NCBI RefSeq assembly: GCF_900142175.1
Contig: NZ_FQZX01000001.1
Coordinates: 2,108,001-2,172,000 of the forward strand
Direction of reading: 5' to 3'
Source of the DNA: Maribacter aquivivus
Lineage (GTDB): Bacteria; Bacteroidota; Bacteroidia; Flavobacteriales; Flavobacteriaceae
Length of the DNA: 64,000 bases
In this document: positions 53,680 through 63,755 of the stretch, one piece after another
Numbering within the stretch: the stretch's first letter is position 1
How the letters are laid out: the number at the start of each line of letters is the position of its first letter
Position numbers and translations under genes: made by a program
The notes under the pieces: model-generated
What the model was told of the DNA's origin: nothing
Seen by the model: the letters and a program-made list of their open reading frames with translations, nothing else
Databases searched by the model: none

Positions 53680-54618
53680 ATGAGTCATATTTTGGTTGCT
53701 AATGATGTCACCAAACAGTTTGGGAGCCATACGGCATTGAAGAGCGTTTCCCTTGAAATTCCTAAGAATAGTATCTACGGATTACTTGGACCTAACGGGG
53801 CGGGTAAGACAACGCTAATTCGTATCATAAATCAAATTACATATCCTGATCAAGGTTCCGTTTATTTTGACGGTGAGCTACTTAAGCCAGAACATATTGC
53901 GCAAATTGGGTATCTGCCTGAAGAACGTGGTCTTTATAAAAGTATGAAGGTTGGCGAGCAGGCACTTTATCTAGCGCAACTAAAAGGGTTGTCTAAAGCT
54001 GAAGCTAAAAAGCGCCTAAAATATTGGTTTGAAAGATTGGAAATTGGAGATTGGTGGAACAAAAAAATACAGGAACTATCTAAAGGTATGGCGCAAAAAA
54101 TACAGTTTGTTGTAACTGTACTTCATGAGCCTAAGTTGTTGATTTTTGACGAGCCTTTTAGTGGTTTTGATCCTATCAATGCCAATATTATAAAAGAACA
54201 AATTTTAAGTTTAAAAGAGAATGGCACATCTATTATATTTTCAACACATAGAATGGAGTCTGTAGAAGAATTGTGTGAATATATTGCTTTGATCCATAAA
54301 TCAGAGAAAATATTAGATGGTAAATTAACTGACATCAAGAAAGCTTACAAGAACAATATTTTTGAGATAGGTTTAGAGACAGATAATGATCAATTGCTGC
54401 TAAATGAAATGCAAGATAAATTTCAAGTGCTATCTCAAGATTATGATAGTATTGAAAAACAATTGAACCTTAGAGTGCAATTGCCATCAAATGAATCTAG
54501 GGATATTTTAACCTTTTTAGGTTCACGTGCAAACGTAAATGGTTTTAAAGAAACGATTCCGTCTGCAAGTGATATTTTTATAAAAACTATTCAAGATAAA
54601 AATATCGACCATGAATAA
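53680..54618 (+). CDS. ABC transporter ATP-binding protein
   Basis: This 312-aa protein has a full ABC module: Walker A GPNGAGKTT, signature LSKGMAQKIQ, Walker B LLIFDEPFSGFDP, H-loop STHRME. The C-terminal extension (about 215-312, with a DUF4162-like pattern) is typical of NatA/DrrA-type exporters. It powers the permease gene which overlaps it by eight bases. The substrate is unknown. Confidence 0.92.
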   Translation: MSHILVANDVTKQFGSHTALKSVSLEIPKNSIYGLLGPNGAGKTTLIRIINQITYPDQGSVYFDGELLKPEHIAQIGYLPEERGLYKSMKVGEQALYLAQLKGLSKAEAKKRLKYWFERLEIGDWWNKKIQELSKGMAQKIQFVVTVLHEPKLLIFDEPFSGFDPINANIIKEQILSLKENGTSIIFSTHRMESVEELCEYIALIHKSEKILDGKLTDIKKAYKNNIFEIGLETDNDQLLLNEMQDKFQVLSQDYDSIEKQLNLRVQLPSNESRDILTFLGSRANVNGFKETIPSASDIFIKTIQDKNIDHE

Positions 54619-55954
54619 ATTACCACTTATAATTAAAAGGGAATACATAGCTAAAGTGCGTAATAAGTCGTTCGTTGTTATGACTTTTTTAAGTCCTTTT
54701 TTAATGGTAGGTATGATATTGTTGATAGCATACTTAACTCAGTTAAATGACAACGAAAAAAAGGTCATAGGTGTATTAAACGAAAGCGGCTATTTTGCGA
54801 ATGAGTTTGTAACCTCAGAAGTTACTTCTTATATCAATTTTAAAGATATTTCATTAGAACAGGCAAAAGACTCAACAGTTAGTTTGGGTTTTTATGGTCT
54901 AATTTATTTACCTAACGAATCTAATTTAGAACAAGTAGCGCAAAGAGCTTTCTTCTATAGTAAAGATGCGCCAAGTGCTACCGTTTTAGATAAACTAGAA
55001 AGTTCCATAACGGGTAGATTGCGGCAAGAAAGATTACGTGAATTAGGCATGTCACCAAAAGAATATGCTGAAATGGACCGTGGCTATAATATAAATATTG
55101 AAACTTTTGATGGCTTACAGAATATTAAAGGTATTAATGAGATAAAAGCGATTATTGGGGGTGCATTTGGCTACCTTATTATGATGTTCATTATTATTTA
55201 TGGTGGCTTTGTAATGCGTAGTGTTATCGAAGAAAAAACTAGTAGAATTATAGAGGTTATTATATCCTCTGTAAAACCTTTTCATTTAATGATGGGTAAG
55301 ATTATTGGAACTTCACTTGCTGGTATAACGCAATTTGCAATTTGGATTGTATCAGGAGCTATTTTGTTATTTATAGGTCTTGCTATTTTTGATATAGATC
55401 CTGCTAGTCTAACAAAGGGCGGTGGGGTTGCACCTGGTATGGCTAATACTGCAAATGTCGATGTAGATGCTCTTACTCAAAACATTCAATTATATGCGCA
55501 AGAAATTTTTGAATTGCCCATTTTTGCTATGTTGTTTTTTTTCATTGTTTATTTCGTCTTGGGTTATTTAATTTATAGCTCTATCTATGCCGCCATTGGT
55601 GCAGCTGTAGATAATGAGACAGATACACAGCAGTTTATTTTTCCGGTTATTTTACCATTGATGTTGGCTATATATGTGGGATTCTTTTCTGTATTTAGCA
55701 ATCCAAACGGACCAATAGCCGTTGCATTTTCCCTTTTTCCGTTAACATCACCTATTGTAATGTTAATGCGTTTACCTTGGGGTATTGGCGAAGGTGGTGT
55801 GCCGGTATGGCAATTGATAACATCAATTGTAATATTAATAGCTACTTTTATTGGTATAGTATGGGTAGCTGCAAAAATATATCGGGTAGGTATACTTATG
55901 TACGGTAAAAAACCTAGCTATAAAGAATTGTATAAGTGGCTTAAATACTCATGA
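54611..55954 (+). CDS. ABC-2 type permease (NatB-like)
   Basis: This 447-aa protein has one N-terminal membrane segment, a periplasmic region (about 40-180), then five more membrane segments with the ABC-2 signature VIEEKTSRIIEVIISSVKPFHLMMGKI-like stretch (about 207-232). Such permeases of the NatAB type export Na+, drugs or other small molecules. It overlaps both its ATPase gene and the mechanosensitive channel gene (4 bases), so three genes form one operon. Confidence 0.9.
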   Translation: MNKLPLIIKREYIAKVRNKSFVVMTFLSPFLMVGMILLIAYLTQLNDNEKKVIGVLNESGYFANEFVTSEVTSYINFKDISLEQAKDSTVSLGFYGLIYLPNESNLEQVAQRAFFYSKDAPSATVLDKLESSITGRLRQERLRELGMSPKEYAEMDRGYNINIETFDGLQNIKGINEIKAIIGGAFGYLIMMFIIIYGGFVMRSVIEEKTSRIIEVIISSVKPFHLMMGKIIGTSLAGITQFAIWIVSGAILLFIGLAIFDIDPASLTKGGGVAPGMANTANVDVDALTQNIQLYAQEIFELPIFAMLFFFIVYFVLGYLIYSSIYAAIGAAVDNETDTQQFIFPVILPLMLAIYVGFFSVFSNPNGPIAVAFSLFPLTSPIVMLMRLPWGIGEGGVPVWQLITSIVILIATFIGIVWVAAKIYRVGILMYGKKPSYKELYKWLKYS

Positions 55955-56889
55955 TGATTCAAGAAAGTGCAGAGACCATTAAGGGAATAATTGAGGATGA
56001 TATTTGGGGAACTATTAAGAAATTTTTAGACCTAGGTTATCATTTCGGTGAAGGTGATAAATCTATTCATATTACCATAGGATTGCTGTTATTACTTACC
56101 GTAGCATTTTTACTTACTAGTACTGTTCTGCAAGCGATTCGTAGGTTCTTTACAAGAAAAATGGAAGCTGATGATAAGCTGAAGTTCATCAGCATATTTA
56201 AGTTCATTAAGTACTTGGTCTATGTTATAGTGATTCTTTTTACCATGAGTGCAGCTGGTATTAATATTACTATTTTGATTACCGCATCTGCAGCCTTATT
56301 CGTTGGACTTGGATTAGCCTTACAAGAGATTTTTCAAGATATTATAGGTGGTATTTTTATCATTGTAGATAAATCTTTAAGAGTTGGCGATATTATTGAA
56401 ATAGATAATAAGGTAGGTAAGGTTTTTGAAATTAAGTTACGTACCACTAGGGCAATCACAAGAGATGATAAAGTGATAATAATACCTAATCATAAATTTA
56501 TTAGTGACATCGTTTATAACTACACGCAAAATCATAAGACCACGAGAGAATTGGTGCGTATTGGTGTGGCTTATGGTAGTGATATTGAATTGGTGACCGA
56601 TATACTTCTAGATATAGTTAAATCGCAAAGAAGCATTTTAAAGAGCCCAAAACCATTTGTAATATTTGAAGATTTTGGTGATTCTGCCCTCGTATTTACG
56701 GTTAATTTTTATTTGACAGATAGTTTTACAGATCCTCGTGTAAAAAGCGAGGTAAGATATAAGATTGATGCTGAATTTAGAAAGCATAAAATATCTATTC
56801 CTTTTCCGCAAAGAGATGTTCATTTGTATCAACAAGGTCCCTTTCAACATAGCAATGTATCAAATGCAGAGAATAATGAGAAAGCATAG
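55951..56889 (+). CDS. MscS family mechanosensitive channel
   Basis: This 312-aa protein has three membrane segments (about 40-60, 85-105 and 112-135), the pore helix with ASAALFVGLGLALQEIFQDI, and the beta domain DIIGGIFIIVDKSLRVGDII and IPNHKFISDIVYNYT. It opens under membrane tension to release solutes. It overlaps the permease gene by four bases and the next gene by 14 bases. Confidence 0.95.
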   Translation: MMIQESAETIKGIIEDDIWGTIKKFLDLGYHFGEGDKSIHITIGLLLLLTVAFLLTSTVLQAIRRFFTRKMEADDKLKFISIFKFIKYLVYVIVILFTMSAAGINITILITASAALFVGLGLALQEIFQDIIGGIFIIVDKSLRVGDIIEIDNKVGKVFEIKLRTTRAITRDDKVIIIPNHKFISDIVYNYTQNHKTTRELVRIGVAYGSDIELVTDILLDIVKSQRSILKSPKPFVIFEDFGDSALVFTVNFYLTDSFTDPRVKSEVRYKIDAEFRKHKISIPFPQRDVHLYQQGPFQHSNVSNAENNEKA

Positions 56890-57757
56890 CTATGTTATTC
56901 TAACCGTGTGCTTATCGTTGTTCACTATTAATTCAACTATAGCGCAAACACCAGATGTTTTTAGATTAGAATACATGTTAATGCCTGAAAATAGTGGTGA
57001 CGTAGAAACATCGCGTATAAAGCTTGTGTTGAACGTGCCAATTGCGGTAAGAGATAAGAAAGATTTTTTGGTTCTTGGTGCGGAGTATAATCGATACAAT
57101 TTTGAGGTTCCAGATGATTTATTTCCTGATTCTGGTGATTTAAGTAAATTTCATGTATTAGATGTAAACTTGGCATACATGTATAAGTTGACTGAAAGCT
57201 GGCGTCTAATTGGTGTGGTTACCCCAAGATGGTCTACTAATTTTGTTCAAGAATTACAGAACGAAGATTTTAATATGAACTATACGGTAGGTGCATATAA
57301 AAATGTGAAAGATGTAGATAAGCCATATATGCTGGTTTTGGGTATTTCATACAACGGCACATCGCCAATAGACATTCCATTGCCATTTGTGTATTTTGAG
57401 AAGCGATTTCATCCAAATTGGGCATATACACTAGGAGCACCAAAATCTGGCATGAAATACTTTACCAAAAAGGGGCATTTCTTTCAGACCGAAATATTTT
57501 TAGATGGGTATTACGTAAATATTCAAAATGATATTTTGTTACCTGGAAATAATTTATCTACAGATGTTTCTTCTACGGCATTATTATTGACAATAGGTTA
57601 CCAGTATAAGATAACTAAGGATATGTCCGTTTACTTTATAGGCGGTCGTTCTATTTATCAGAATAGCGCGTTGCGTAACGAAGAAAGAGATGATATTTTC
57701 ACTTTAAACGATGCCTCGGGTCTATATTTTAGAACAGGAATAAGAATAGGAATTTAA
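56876..57757 (+). CDS. DUF6268-like outer membrane protein
   Basis: ATG 56876 (MRKHSYVILTVCLSLFTINS) gives a clear signal peptide; 56864 is possible. The 293-aa product has repeated beta-strand patterns (YMYKLTESWRLIGVVTPRWS, YFIGGRSIYQ) and ends with an aromatic-hydrophobic strand, so it is probably an outer membrane beta barrel of the DUF6268 type. It overlaps mscS by 14 bases and is followed by the response regulator gene after nine bases. Its function is unknown. Confidence 0.8.
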   Translation: MRKHSYVILTVCLSLFTINSTIAQTPDVFRLEYMLMPENSGDVETSRIKLVLNVPIAVRDKKDFLVLGAEYNRYNFEVPDDLFPDSGDLSKFHVLDVNLAYMYKLTESWRLIGVVTPRWSTNFVQELQNEDFNMNYTVGAYKNVKDVDKPYMLVLGISYNGTSPIDIPLPFVYFEKRFHPNWAYTLGAPKSGMKYFTKKGHFFQTEIFLDGYYVNIQNDILLPGNNLSTDVSSTALLLTIGYQYKITKDMSVYFIGGRSIYQNSALRNEERDDIFTLNDASGLYFRTGIRIGI

Positions 57758-57766
57758 AAAGCAGTT

Positions 57767-58930
57767 ATGTCAAAGATATTAGTAATAGAAGATGAAGCAG
57801 CAATTAGAAGGGTATTGGTCAAAATTTTATCCGAAGAAAATGATACATATTCTGTTGAAGAAGCCGAAGACGGACTAAAAGGTATTGAAACCATCAAGAA
57901 CAATGACTATGACTTGGTGCTTTGCGACATAAAAATGCCAAAAATGGATGGCGTAGAGGTACTTCAGGCTGCTAGAAAAATTAAACCTGAAATTCCGTTT
58001 ATAATGATATCTGGTCACGGTGATCTAGATACTGCTGTAAATACAATGAGATTAGGCGCCTTTGATTATATATCAAAACCGCCAGATTTAAATAGATTGC
58101 TTACTACTGTTAGAAATGCCTTAGATAGAAAAGTATTGGTCGTTGAGAACAAAAACTTGAAGAAAAAGGTGAGTAAGAATTATGAAATGATTGGTGAAAG
58201 TAGCGAAATAGATACGATCAAAGATATGATCGAAAAGGTTGCGCCTACAGATGCTCGTGTTTTAATTACCGGATCTAATGGTACAGGTAAAGAGCTTGTT
58301 GCGCATTGGCTACATGAAAAAAGTGCTAGAAGTTCAGGTTCATTTATTGAAGTGAACTGTGCTGCTATACCTTCAGAATTAATTGAAAGTGAATTATTCG
58401 GACACGTTAAAGGTGCTTTTACTTCAGCAGTGAAAGATAGGGCTGGTAAATTTGAAGCAGCCAATAAAGGAACCATATTCCTAGATGAAATTGGTGATAT
58501 GAGTCTTTCAGCACAGGCGAAAGTGTTAAGGGCACTTCAAGAAAGTAAAATATCGCGTGTAGGTACAGATAAGGATATTAAAGTTGATGTACGTGTAATT
58601 GCTGCTACGAACAAAGATTTAAAGAAAGAAATAGAAGAAGGTAACTTTAGAGAAGATTTGTACCACAGGTTGGCGGTTATTCTTATTCAAGTACCTAGTT
58701 TAAATGATCGTCGTGATGATATACCATTATTAATTGAGCATTTTTCTAAGAAAATTGCCGCTGAGCAAGGTATGGCAGGCAAAACTTTTTCAGTTACGGC
58801 AATCAAAATGTTGAAAGCATATGATTGGACAGGGAATATTCGTGAACTAAGAAACGTTGTTGAGCGTTTAATTATACTTGGTGGTCAAGAAGTGTCAGAA
58901 GATGACGTAAAATTGTTTGCCAGTAAATAA
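57767..58930 (+). CDS. NtrC-like response regulator without DNA-binding domain
   Basis: This 387-aa protein has a REC domain (1-120, Asp54 in LVLCDIKMP) and a sigma-54 AAA+ domain (about 140-375) with Walker A GSNGTGKE (169-176), Walker B GTIFLDEIGD and the L1 loop GAFTSA (216-221) instead of GAFTGA. The protein ends at ASK, directly after the AAA+ domain, without the Fis-type HTH of about 45 residues. So it may act from solution on sigma-54 polymerase. No kinase gene lies beside it. Confidence 0.93.
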   Translation: MSKILVIEDEAAIRRVLVKILSEENDTYSVEEAEDGLKGIETIKNNDYDLVLCDIKMPKMDGVEVLQAARKIKPEIPFIMISGHGDLDTAVNTMRLGAFDYISKPPDLNRLLTTVRNALDRKVLVVENKNLKKKVSKNYEMIGESSEIDTIKDMIEKVAPTDARVLITGSNGTGKELVAHWLHEKSARSSGSFIEVNCAAIPSELIESELFGHVKGAFTSAVKDRAGKFEAANKGTIFLDEIGDMSLSAQAKVLRALQESKISRVGTDKDIKVDVRVIAATNKDLKKEIEEGNFREDLYHRLAVILIQVPSLNDRRDDIPLLIEHFSKKIAAEQGMAGKTFSVTAIKMLKAYDWTGNIRELRNVVERLIILGGQEVSEDDVKLFASK

Positions 58931-58940
58931 TTAATAAAGC

Positions 58941-59636
58941 TTATTTAGCCGCAGAGCAATCTCCAATTTTGGTTAGTGCTTCTGCGGTAATTTCTTTAGT
59001 ACGTAGATTGTAATATTTACTGCCTTCAGAAATATTTGGTTTCAGTAGTTGAGCTTCGCATTCATCATAGATTCTGCTAGCGAACGCAGTTGCGTCTTTA
59101 CAATTAACACTTTGAACAACCTTATCTAATGAAATACGATATTTTTCTAAAGATGTATCGATAGTTTCAAATAGGTCTTTTTTGCTACTATTCTTTGTTG
59201 CCGATGTTTTCTTTACCGAAGAATTTGTATTTATAGAAAGCGCATCGTCAGCATATGCACTTTCGTGAGTATCGTGAGATTCTAATACAAGAATTGTTTT
59301 ATTTGTTAGTTCAATAGATGCATTTAAATAGCTAATTGTACTCTCTAAAGTCGTGGATTTTGTTGCCAGTGATAACACCCCCATATTTTCTAACATGCTT
59401 TCTTTTGCATATTTACACCCGCAAACATTTAATTGTTTTTTAGATTTTTCTAAAGCACTTAGCGCTTTATAAGCATAAAATCGTGCCTGATTTATATCTT
59501 GAGTACGTAAAGCAGCGTTTATTTGAGATTTTGCATAACCCATATTAGAATTAGCATATTCACACTCTACATTCGTGCTGAATGAGGATAACGATAGAAG
59601 TGCAATAGCACAGAAAAAAAAGATGTTTTTCTTCAT
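58941..59636 (-). CDS. Exported helical protein of unknown function
   Basis: This 231-aa protein has a signal peptide (MKKNIFFFCAIALLSLSSFS). The mature part is helical with conserved Cys in CGCKYAKE and SVNCKD. It contains YANSNMGYAKSQINAALRTQ and ARFYAYKALSALEKSKKQL, alike to TPR-like helix pairs, but I recognise no named family. It is convergent with the NtrC-like gene with a 10-base gap. Confidence 0.75.
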   Translation of the reverse strand: MKKNIFFFCAIALLSLSSFSTNVECEYANSNMGYAKSQINAALRTQDINQARFYAYKALSALEKSKKQLNVCGCKYAKESMLENMGVLSLATKSTTLESTISYLNASIELTNKTILVLESHDTHESAYADDALSINTNSSVKKTSATKNSSKKDLFETIDTSLEKYRISLDKVVQSVNCKDATAFASRIYDECEAQLLKPNISEGSKYYNLRTKEITAEALTKIGDCSAAK

Positions 59637-59820
59637 AAGTAGGTAATTTAGGTGTAAAATTTGGGATCTTACACGGATAAATTTAGATGCTTTACCTTGT
59701 TGAAAATATTATTTTCGATACAATACACTTCCATTACGATAAACGGAATTTGTGAGAATTATATTACTTAGGTTTTGTTGGAGAATTAGTAATCATTAAT
59801 ATTAAATTTTATATTTCAGA

Positions 59821-60699
59821 ATGGATAAAATAAAAGTAGACAATTATAGTACCAATAAAAATTTTAAAGTTGCTGATTATGAGACTTTTGAAGATTTTGG
59901 TAAGTCAGATAAAGAACTTAAAAAAGAATTATCAAAAATTAGAAGAGAGTTAGGCGAGTTTCAAGATACTATTTATGCCCATGGAAAATATAGTATACTA
60001 GTATGTCTTCAAGGTATGGATACTGCCGGTAAGGATAGTTTAATACGTGAAGTGTTTAAAGATTTCAATGTTAGTGGTGTTGAGGTACATAGTTTTAAAG
60101 TGCCTACAGAATTAGAGCTGAGTCATAATTACCTGTGGCGTCATTATTTAGTATTACCGGCTAAAGGTAAATTCGGCGTTTTTAATAGAACCCATTATGA
60201 AAATGTATTGGTTACTAGAGTGCACCCAGAATATATATTGAACGAACATATACCAGGTATACATACGGTAGAAGATATCGATCAAAAATTTTGGGATAAA
60301 AGATTTGAGCAAATCAATGACTTTGAACGCCATCTTGCTGAGAATGGAACCTTAATTTTTAAATTCTTTCTTAACCTTTCAAAAGAAGAACAACGTCAAC
60401 GTTTGCTAAGAAGACTTGCGTTAAAAGAGAAACATTGGAAATTTTCACCAGGAGATTTAAAGGAGCGTAAATTGTGGGACGAGTATCAACATTGCTACGA
60501 GGAAGCTATTTCTAATACCACTCATGATCATGCGCCATGGTTTGCTGTACCTGCAGATAATAAAAAAGCAACACGAATAATAATAGCATCTATTCTATTA
60601 GAATCGTTAAAAAAATACAAAGATATTAAAGAGCCTATGTTGAGCGATAAAATAATGGCTAATTTAGACAGCTATGAAGAACAACTACAAGGTGAATAG
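59821..60699 (+). CDS. Polyphosphate kinase 2 family protein
   Basis: This 292-aa protein has the PPK2 core: Walker A-like GMDTAGKDSLIREVF, Lys/Arg-rich lid region and the conserved RTHYENVLVTRVHP. It is of the single-domain type that transfers phosphate between polyphosphate and nucleotides (NDP or NMP class not certain). Cytosolic. The M28 peptidase frame begins 26 bases before its stop. Confidence 0.93.
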   Translation: MDKIKVDNYSTNKNFKVADYETFEDFGKSDKELKKELSKIRRELGEFQDTIYAHGKYSILVCLQGMDTAGKDSLIREVFKDFNVSGVEVHSFKVPTELELSHNYLWRHYLVLPAKGKFGVFNRTHYENVLVTRVHPEYILNEHIPGIHTVEDIDQKFWDKRFEQINDFERHLAENGTLIFKFFLNLSKEEQRQRLLRRLALKEKHWKFSPGDLKERKLWDEYQHCYEEAISNTTHDHAPWFAVPADNKKATRIIIASILLESLKKYKDIKEPMLSDKIMANLDSYEEQLQGE

Positions 60700-62068
60700 T
60701 AAACTTGCTTTAATTTTTGTAATTGCTTTCACATATGTGGGACTTTCACAAAATTCAGACGAAGAGCAGATAAAGAAACTTTATGATACAGCTCTGACCG
60801 AAGGTACGGGTTATGATTGGTTGAATTATTTATCCAATCAAATTGGCGGGCGACTTTCTGGGTCAATTCAGGCGCAACAAGCTGTAGATTATACCAAAGC
60901 TCAATTAGATTCTCTAGGGGTGGATAACGTTTGGTTGCAACCGGTAATGGTGCCTAAATGGGTTAGGGGAGTACCAGAATTTGCTTATTTTGAAACAAAC
61001 CCTGGTACAACTACTAATGTAGCTATTTGTGCAATAGGTGGTTCGGTGCCGACTCCTACCAGAGGTATAAAGGCAAATATCATAGAGGTTGAGGGTATTG
61101 AACAGCTAGCATCTTTAGGTAAGGATAAAATTCAAGGCAAAATAGTGTTCTTCAATAAACCAATGGACGCTACTCAGATAAATACCTTCACCGCTTATTC
61201 TAACTGCGTAGACCAACGTTATGCTGGTGCTTTAGAAGCTTCTGAATATGGAGCTGTTGGTGTTATTGTACGTTCAATGAATCTTCGTTTAGATGATTAC
61301 CCTCATACAGGGTCTATGAGTTATGGCGAACAAGCAGAATCTGATAGAATTCCTGCTGCGGCAATTAGTACAAATGCTGCTGAATTATTGAGTACTTCTT
61401 TAAAATTGAATCCAGAAATCAACTTTTATTTCAAACAGAGTTGTAAGCAGTTCAATGAAGTTGAATCATATAATGTCATCGGAGAAATAAGAGGAACAAC
61501 AAAACCTGAGGAGGTTATTGTTGTTGGTGGACATTTAGATTCTTGGGATTTAGGTGATGGTTCTCATGACGACGGTGCTGGTTGTGTTCAAAGTATGGAG
61601 GTTTTAAACCTTTTTAAGAAAACAGGTTATAAACCAAAACGTACCGTAAGAGTTGTTTTATTTATGAACGAAGAAAATGGTCTTAGAGGTGGTAACAAAT
61701 ACGCTGAAATAGCAAATGCCAAAAATGAAAAGCACATATTCGCATTAGAAAGTGATTCTGGAGGATTTTCTCCTCGCGGATTTACTTTTGATAGTTCTGA
61801 TAAAGATTTTGAGAAAGTACTAGAATGGAAACCTCTTTTTGAACCCTACTTGGTTCACTATTTCGAAAAAGGATATAGTGGGGCAGATATTGGTCCGTTA
61901 AAAAAAGAGGGATTAGTATTAGCAGGTTTACGACCAGATTCTCAACGCTATTTTGATCATCACCATGCAGAGAATGATACATTTGAACATGTCAATAGAC
62001 GAGAACTGCAATTAGGTGCTGCATCAATGGCTAGTTTAATATACTTAGTAGATAAATACGGATTTTAA
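60674..62068 (+). CDS. M28 family zinc peptidase
   Basis: This 464-aa protein starts with a signal peptide (MKNNYKVNSKLALIFVIAFT). A PA-like insert (about 110-250) precedes the M28 catalytic domain. Zinc ligands and catalytic residues are visible: GGHLDSWDLGDGSHDDGAG (His, Asp, Asp), NEENGLRGG (Glu pair), ESDSGG (Asp) and HHHAENDTFEHV (His). It is an exported aminopeptidase-like enzyme. It overlaps the PPK2 gene by 26 bases. Confidence 0.94.
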   Translation: MKNNYKVNSKLALIFVIAFTYVGLSQNSDEEQIKKLYDTALTEGTGYDWLNYLSNQIGGRLSGSIQAQQAVDYTKAQLDSLGVDNVWLQPVMVPKWVRGVPEFAYFETNPGTTTNVAICAIGGSVPTPTRGIKANIIEVEGIEQLASLGKDKIQGKIVFFNKPMDATQINTFTAYSNCVDQRYAGALEASEYGAVGVIVRSMNLRLDDYPHTGSMSYGEQAESDRIPAAAISTNAAELLSTSLKLNPEINFYFKQSCKQFNEVESYNVIGEIRGTTKPEEVIVVGGHLDSWDLGDGSHDDGAGCVQSMEVLNLFKKTGYKPKRTVRVVLFMNEENGLRGGNKYAEIANAKNEKHIFALESDSGGFSPRGFTFDSSDKDFEKVLEWKPLFEPYLVHYFEKGYSGADIGPLKKEGLVLAGLRPDSQRYFDHHHAENDTFEHVNRRELQLGAASMASLIYLVDKYGF

Positions 62069-62179
62069 TCTCTGTCACATCTTTAACAATAGTAAAGCAA
62101 TCAATTTTTGGTTTTGAAGGTAACGAAATGTTCAAATCGTTAAATTTCTTTACCTTTGTCAGATATAAAAAAAACAAAA

Positions 62180-63112
62180 ATGGAAGACGGAATTTACGCC
62201 AAGTTCAATACAAATAAAGGCGAAATACTAGTAAAATTAACTCATGATAAAACTCCTGGTACAGTAGGTAACTTTGTTGCCTTAGCGGAGGGTGATAAAG
62301 AAAATAGCGCTAAAGGTAAAGGTGAGCCATATTACAATGGTTTAAAGTTTCATAGAGTTATTCCAGATTTTATGATTCAAGGTGGTTGTCCTCAAGGTAG
62401 AGGTACTGGTGACGCCGGTTATAAATTTGATGATGAATTTCATCCAGAATTAAAACATGACGCGCCTGGTGTTCTTTCAATGGCTAATTCTGGCCCTGGT
62501 ACCAATGGTAGTCAGTTTTTTATTACTCACGTACCAACGCCTTGGTTAGATAATAAGCATACTATTTTTGGTAAAGTTGAGTCTGGTCAAGATGTTGTAG
62601 ATGCTATTGCACAAGATGATGTTATAGAGTCTTTAGAAATTGTAAGAGTTGGTGATGAAGCTAAGAAATGGGATGCATTAAAAGCTTACGAAGATTTCAA
62701 TGCTTCTGGTGAAGCAAGATTAGCTGATGAAAAAGCGAAGCAAGATGCTGAGCTTGATAAAATAGCAGCAGGATTTGATGCTACGCCATCTGGTCTTCGT
62801 TATAAAATGATTCAGAAAGGTGATGGAGCGAAAGCTGTAAAAGGTGAAAAAGTTTCTGTACACTATGAAGGTTCTCTTTTAGATGGTCAGGTTTTTGACT
62901 CTTCTTACAAGCGTAATTCTCCTATAGATTTTCAATTAGGTATTGGTCAGGTTATACCAGGTTGGGATGAAGGTATTGCGTTACTTCAAGTAGGTGATAA
63001 GGCACGTTTTGTAATTCCTTCTGATCTAGCATATGGATCTGCAGGAGCAGGTGGAGTTATACCACCAAATGCTACACTAATCTTTGATGTAGAATTAATG
63101 AAGGTAGGTTAA
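62180..63112 (+). CDS. Peptidyl-prolyl isomerase, cyclophilin-FKBP fusion
   Basis: ATG 62180 ([20 protein letters not shown]) is the likely start. The 310-aa protein joins a cyclophilin domain (about 1-170: [23 protein letters not shown]) with a C-terminal FKBP domain (about 215-310: [39 protein letters not shown]). No signal peptide is visible. Both isomerase domains look intact. It acts on prolyl bonds in protein folding. Confidence 0.94.
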   Translation: MEDGIYAKFNTNKGEILVKLTHDKTPGTVGNFVALAEGDKENSAKGKGEPYYNGLKFHRVIPDFMIQGGCPQGRGTGDAGYKFDDEFHPELKHDAPGVLSMANSGPGTNGSQFFITHVPTPWLDNKHTIFGKVESGQDVVDAIAQDDVIESLEIVRVGDEAKKWDALKAYEDFNASGEARLADEKAKQDAELDKIAAGFDATPSGLRYKMIQKGDGAKAVKGEKVSVHYEGSLLDGQVFDSSYKRNSPIDFQLGIGQVIPGWDEGIALLQVGDKARFVIPSDLAYGSAGAGGVIPPNATLIFDVELMKVG

Positions 63113-63140
63113 GCAACCTACATACTTTAAAATAATAATG

Positions 63141-63175
63141 AAACACCTATGTCATTTGATATGGGTGTTTTTTTT
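63141..63175 (+). terminator. Terminator after the isomerase gene
   Basis: AAACACCTAT pairs with ATGGGTGTTT (one G-T pair), loop of 10, followed by a T run on the plus strand. Confidence 0.88.
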
Positions 63176-63180
63176 GATGA

Positions 63181-63267
63181 TTACTTTTTACGAGTAATGA
63201 AACTGCCTAAAAGTAAAATGATATTTACTATCATTAAAACTAAAAATACGGTCAAAAATGTGGTCAT
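63181..63267 (-). CDS. Single-pass microprotein, 28 aa
   Basis: The minus strand encodes MTTFLTVFLVLMIVNIILLL then GSFITRKK from ATG 63267 to TAA 63181. It is one hydrophobic helix with a basic end. The N-terminal helix matches that of the 58-aa protein at 47269 in 12 or more positions (MT-FLT-FLVL--NI-L). This similarity makes chance less likely. Function unknown. Confidence 0.5.
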   Translation of the reverse strand: MTTFLTVFLVLMIVNIILLLGSFITRKK

Positions 63268-63377
63268 AAATACATGGTATAAGGTCGGGGAACCGTGCTT
63301 GTTTAATCAATAGATATGTATTTTATAAAAGGTTGCGTTTAAGTTGAACATTTATTTAAAAAATATAAGGCACAAAA

Positions 63378-63405
63378 AAAACCCGAACCAGTTGGTTCGG
63401 GTTTT
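63378..63405 (-). terminator. Terminator of the cold shock gene
   Basis: AAAACCCGAACC and GGTTCGGGTTTT form a perfect 12-base stem with loop of 4; on the minus strand a T run of eight follows. Confidence 0.93.
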
Positions 63406-63431
63406 ATACTATAAAAAAGTTAAGTCGTTAC

Positions 63432-63626
63432 CTAGTCAAGTACCTTCACATTAACGGCGTTTAATCCTTTTTTACCTTGTTGTAGTTCAAATTCTACAAC
63501 ATCACCTTCACGAACTTCATCGATTAAGCCAGAAATGTGTACAAAATGATCTTCGTTTGAACCATCTTCAGTGATAAATCCGTAACCTTTAGAATCATTG
63601 AAGAATTTTACTGTTCCTTTACTCAT
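63432..63626 (-). CDS. Cold shock protein
   Basis: This 64-aa protein is a single cold shock domain with RNP1 KGYGFI and RNP2 DHFVHIS. It binds single-stranded RNA or DNA and helps translation at low temperature or in other stress. The gene is transcribed alone, ended by a strong terminator. Confidence 0.96.
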   Translation of the reverse strand: MSKGTVKFFNDSKGYGFITEDGSNEDHFVHISGLIDEVREGDVVEFELQQGKKGLNAVNVKVLD

Positions 63627-63755
63627 AATAGAAAAATTAAATATTAATTAAAGTACGAAGATAGTTTTTTTTTATTTAAATACTAAAATTCTTGTACGTT
63701 ATCTTAAGGTTAACAATTTTAATCTAATGTATTGAGTATGAACTTGTTTTTGGAC

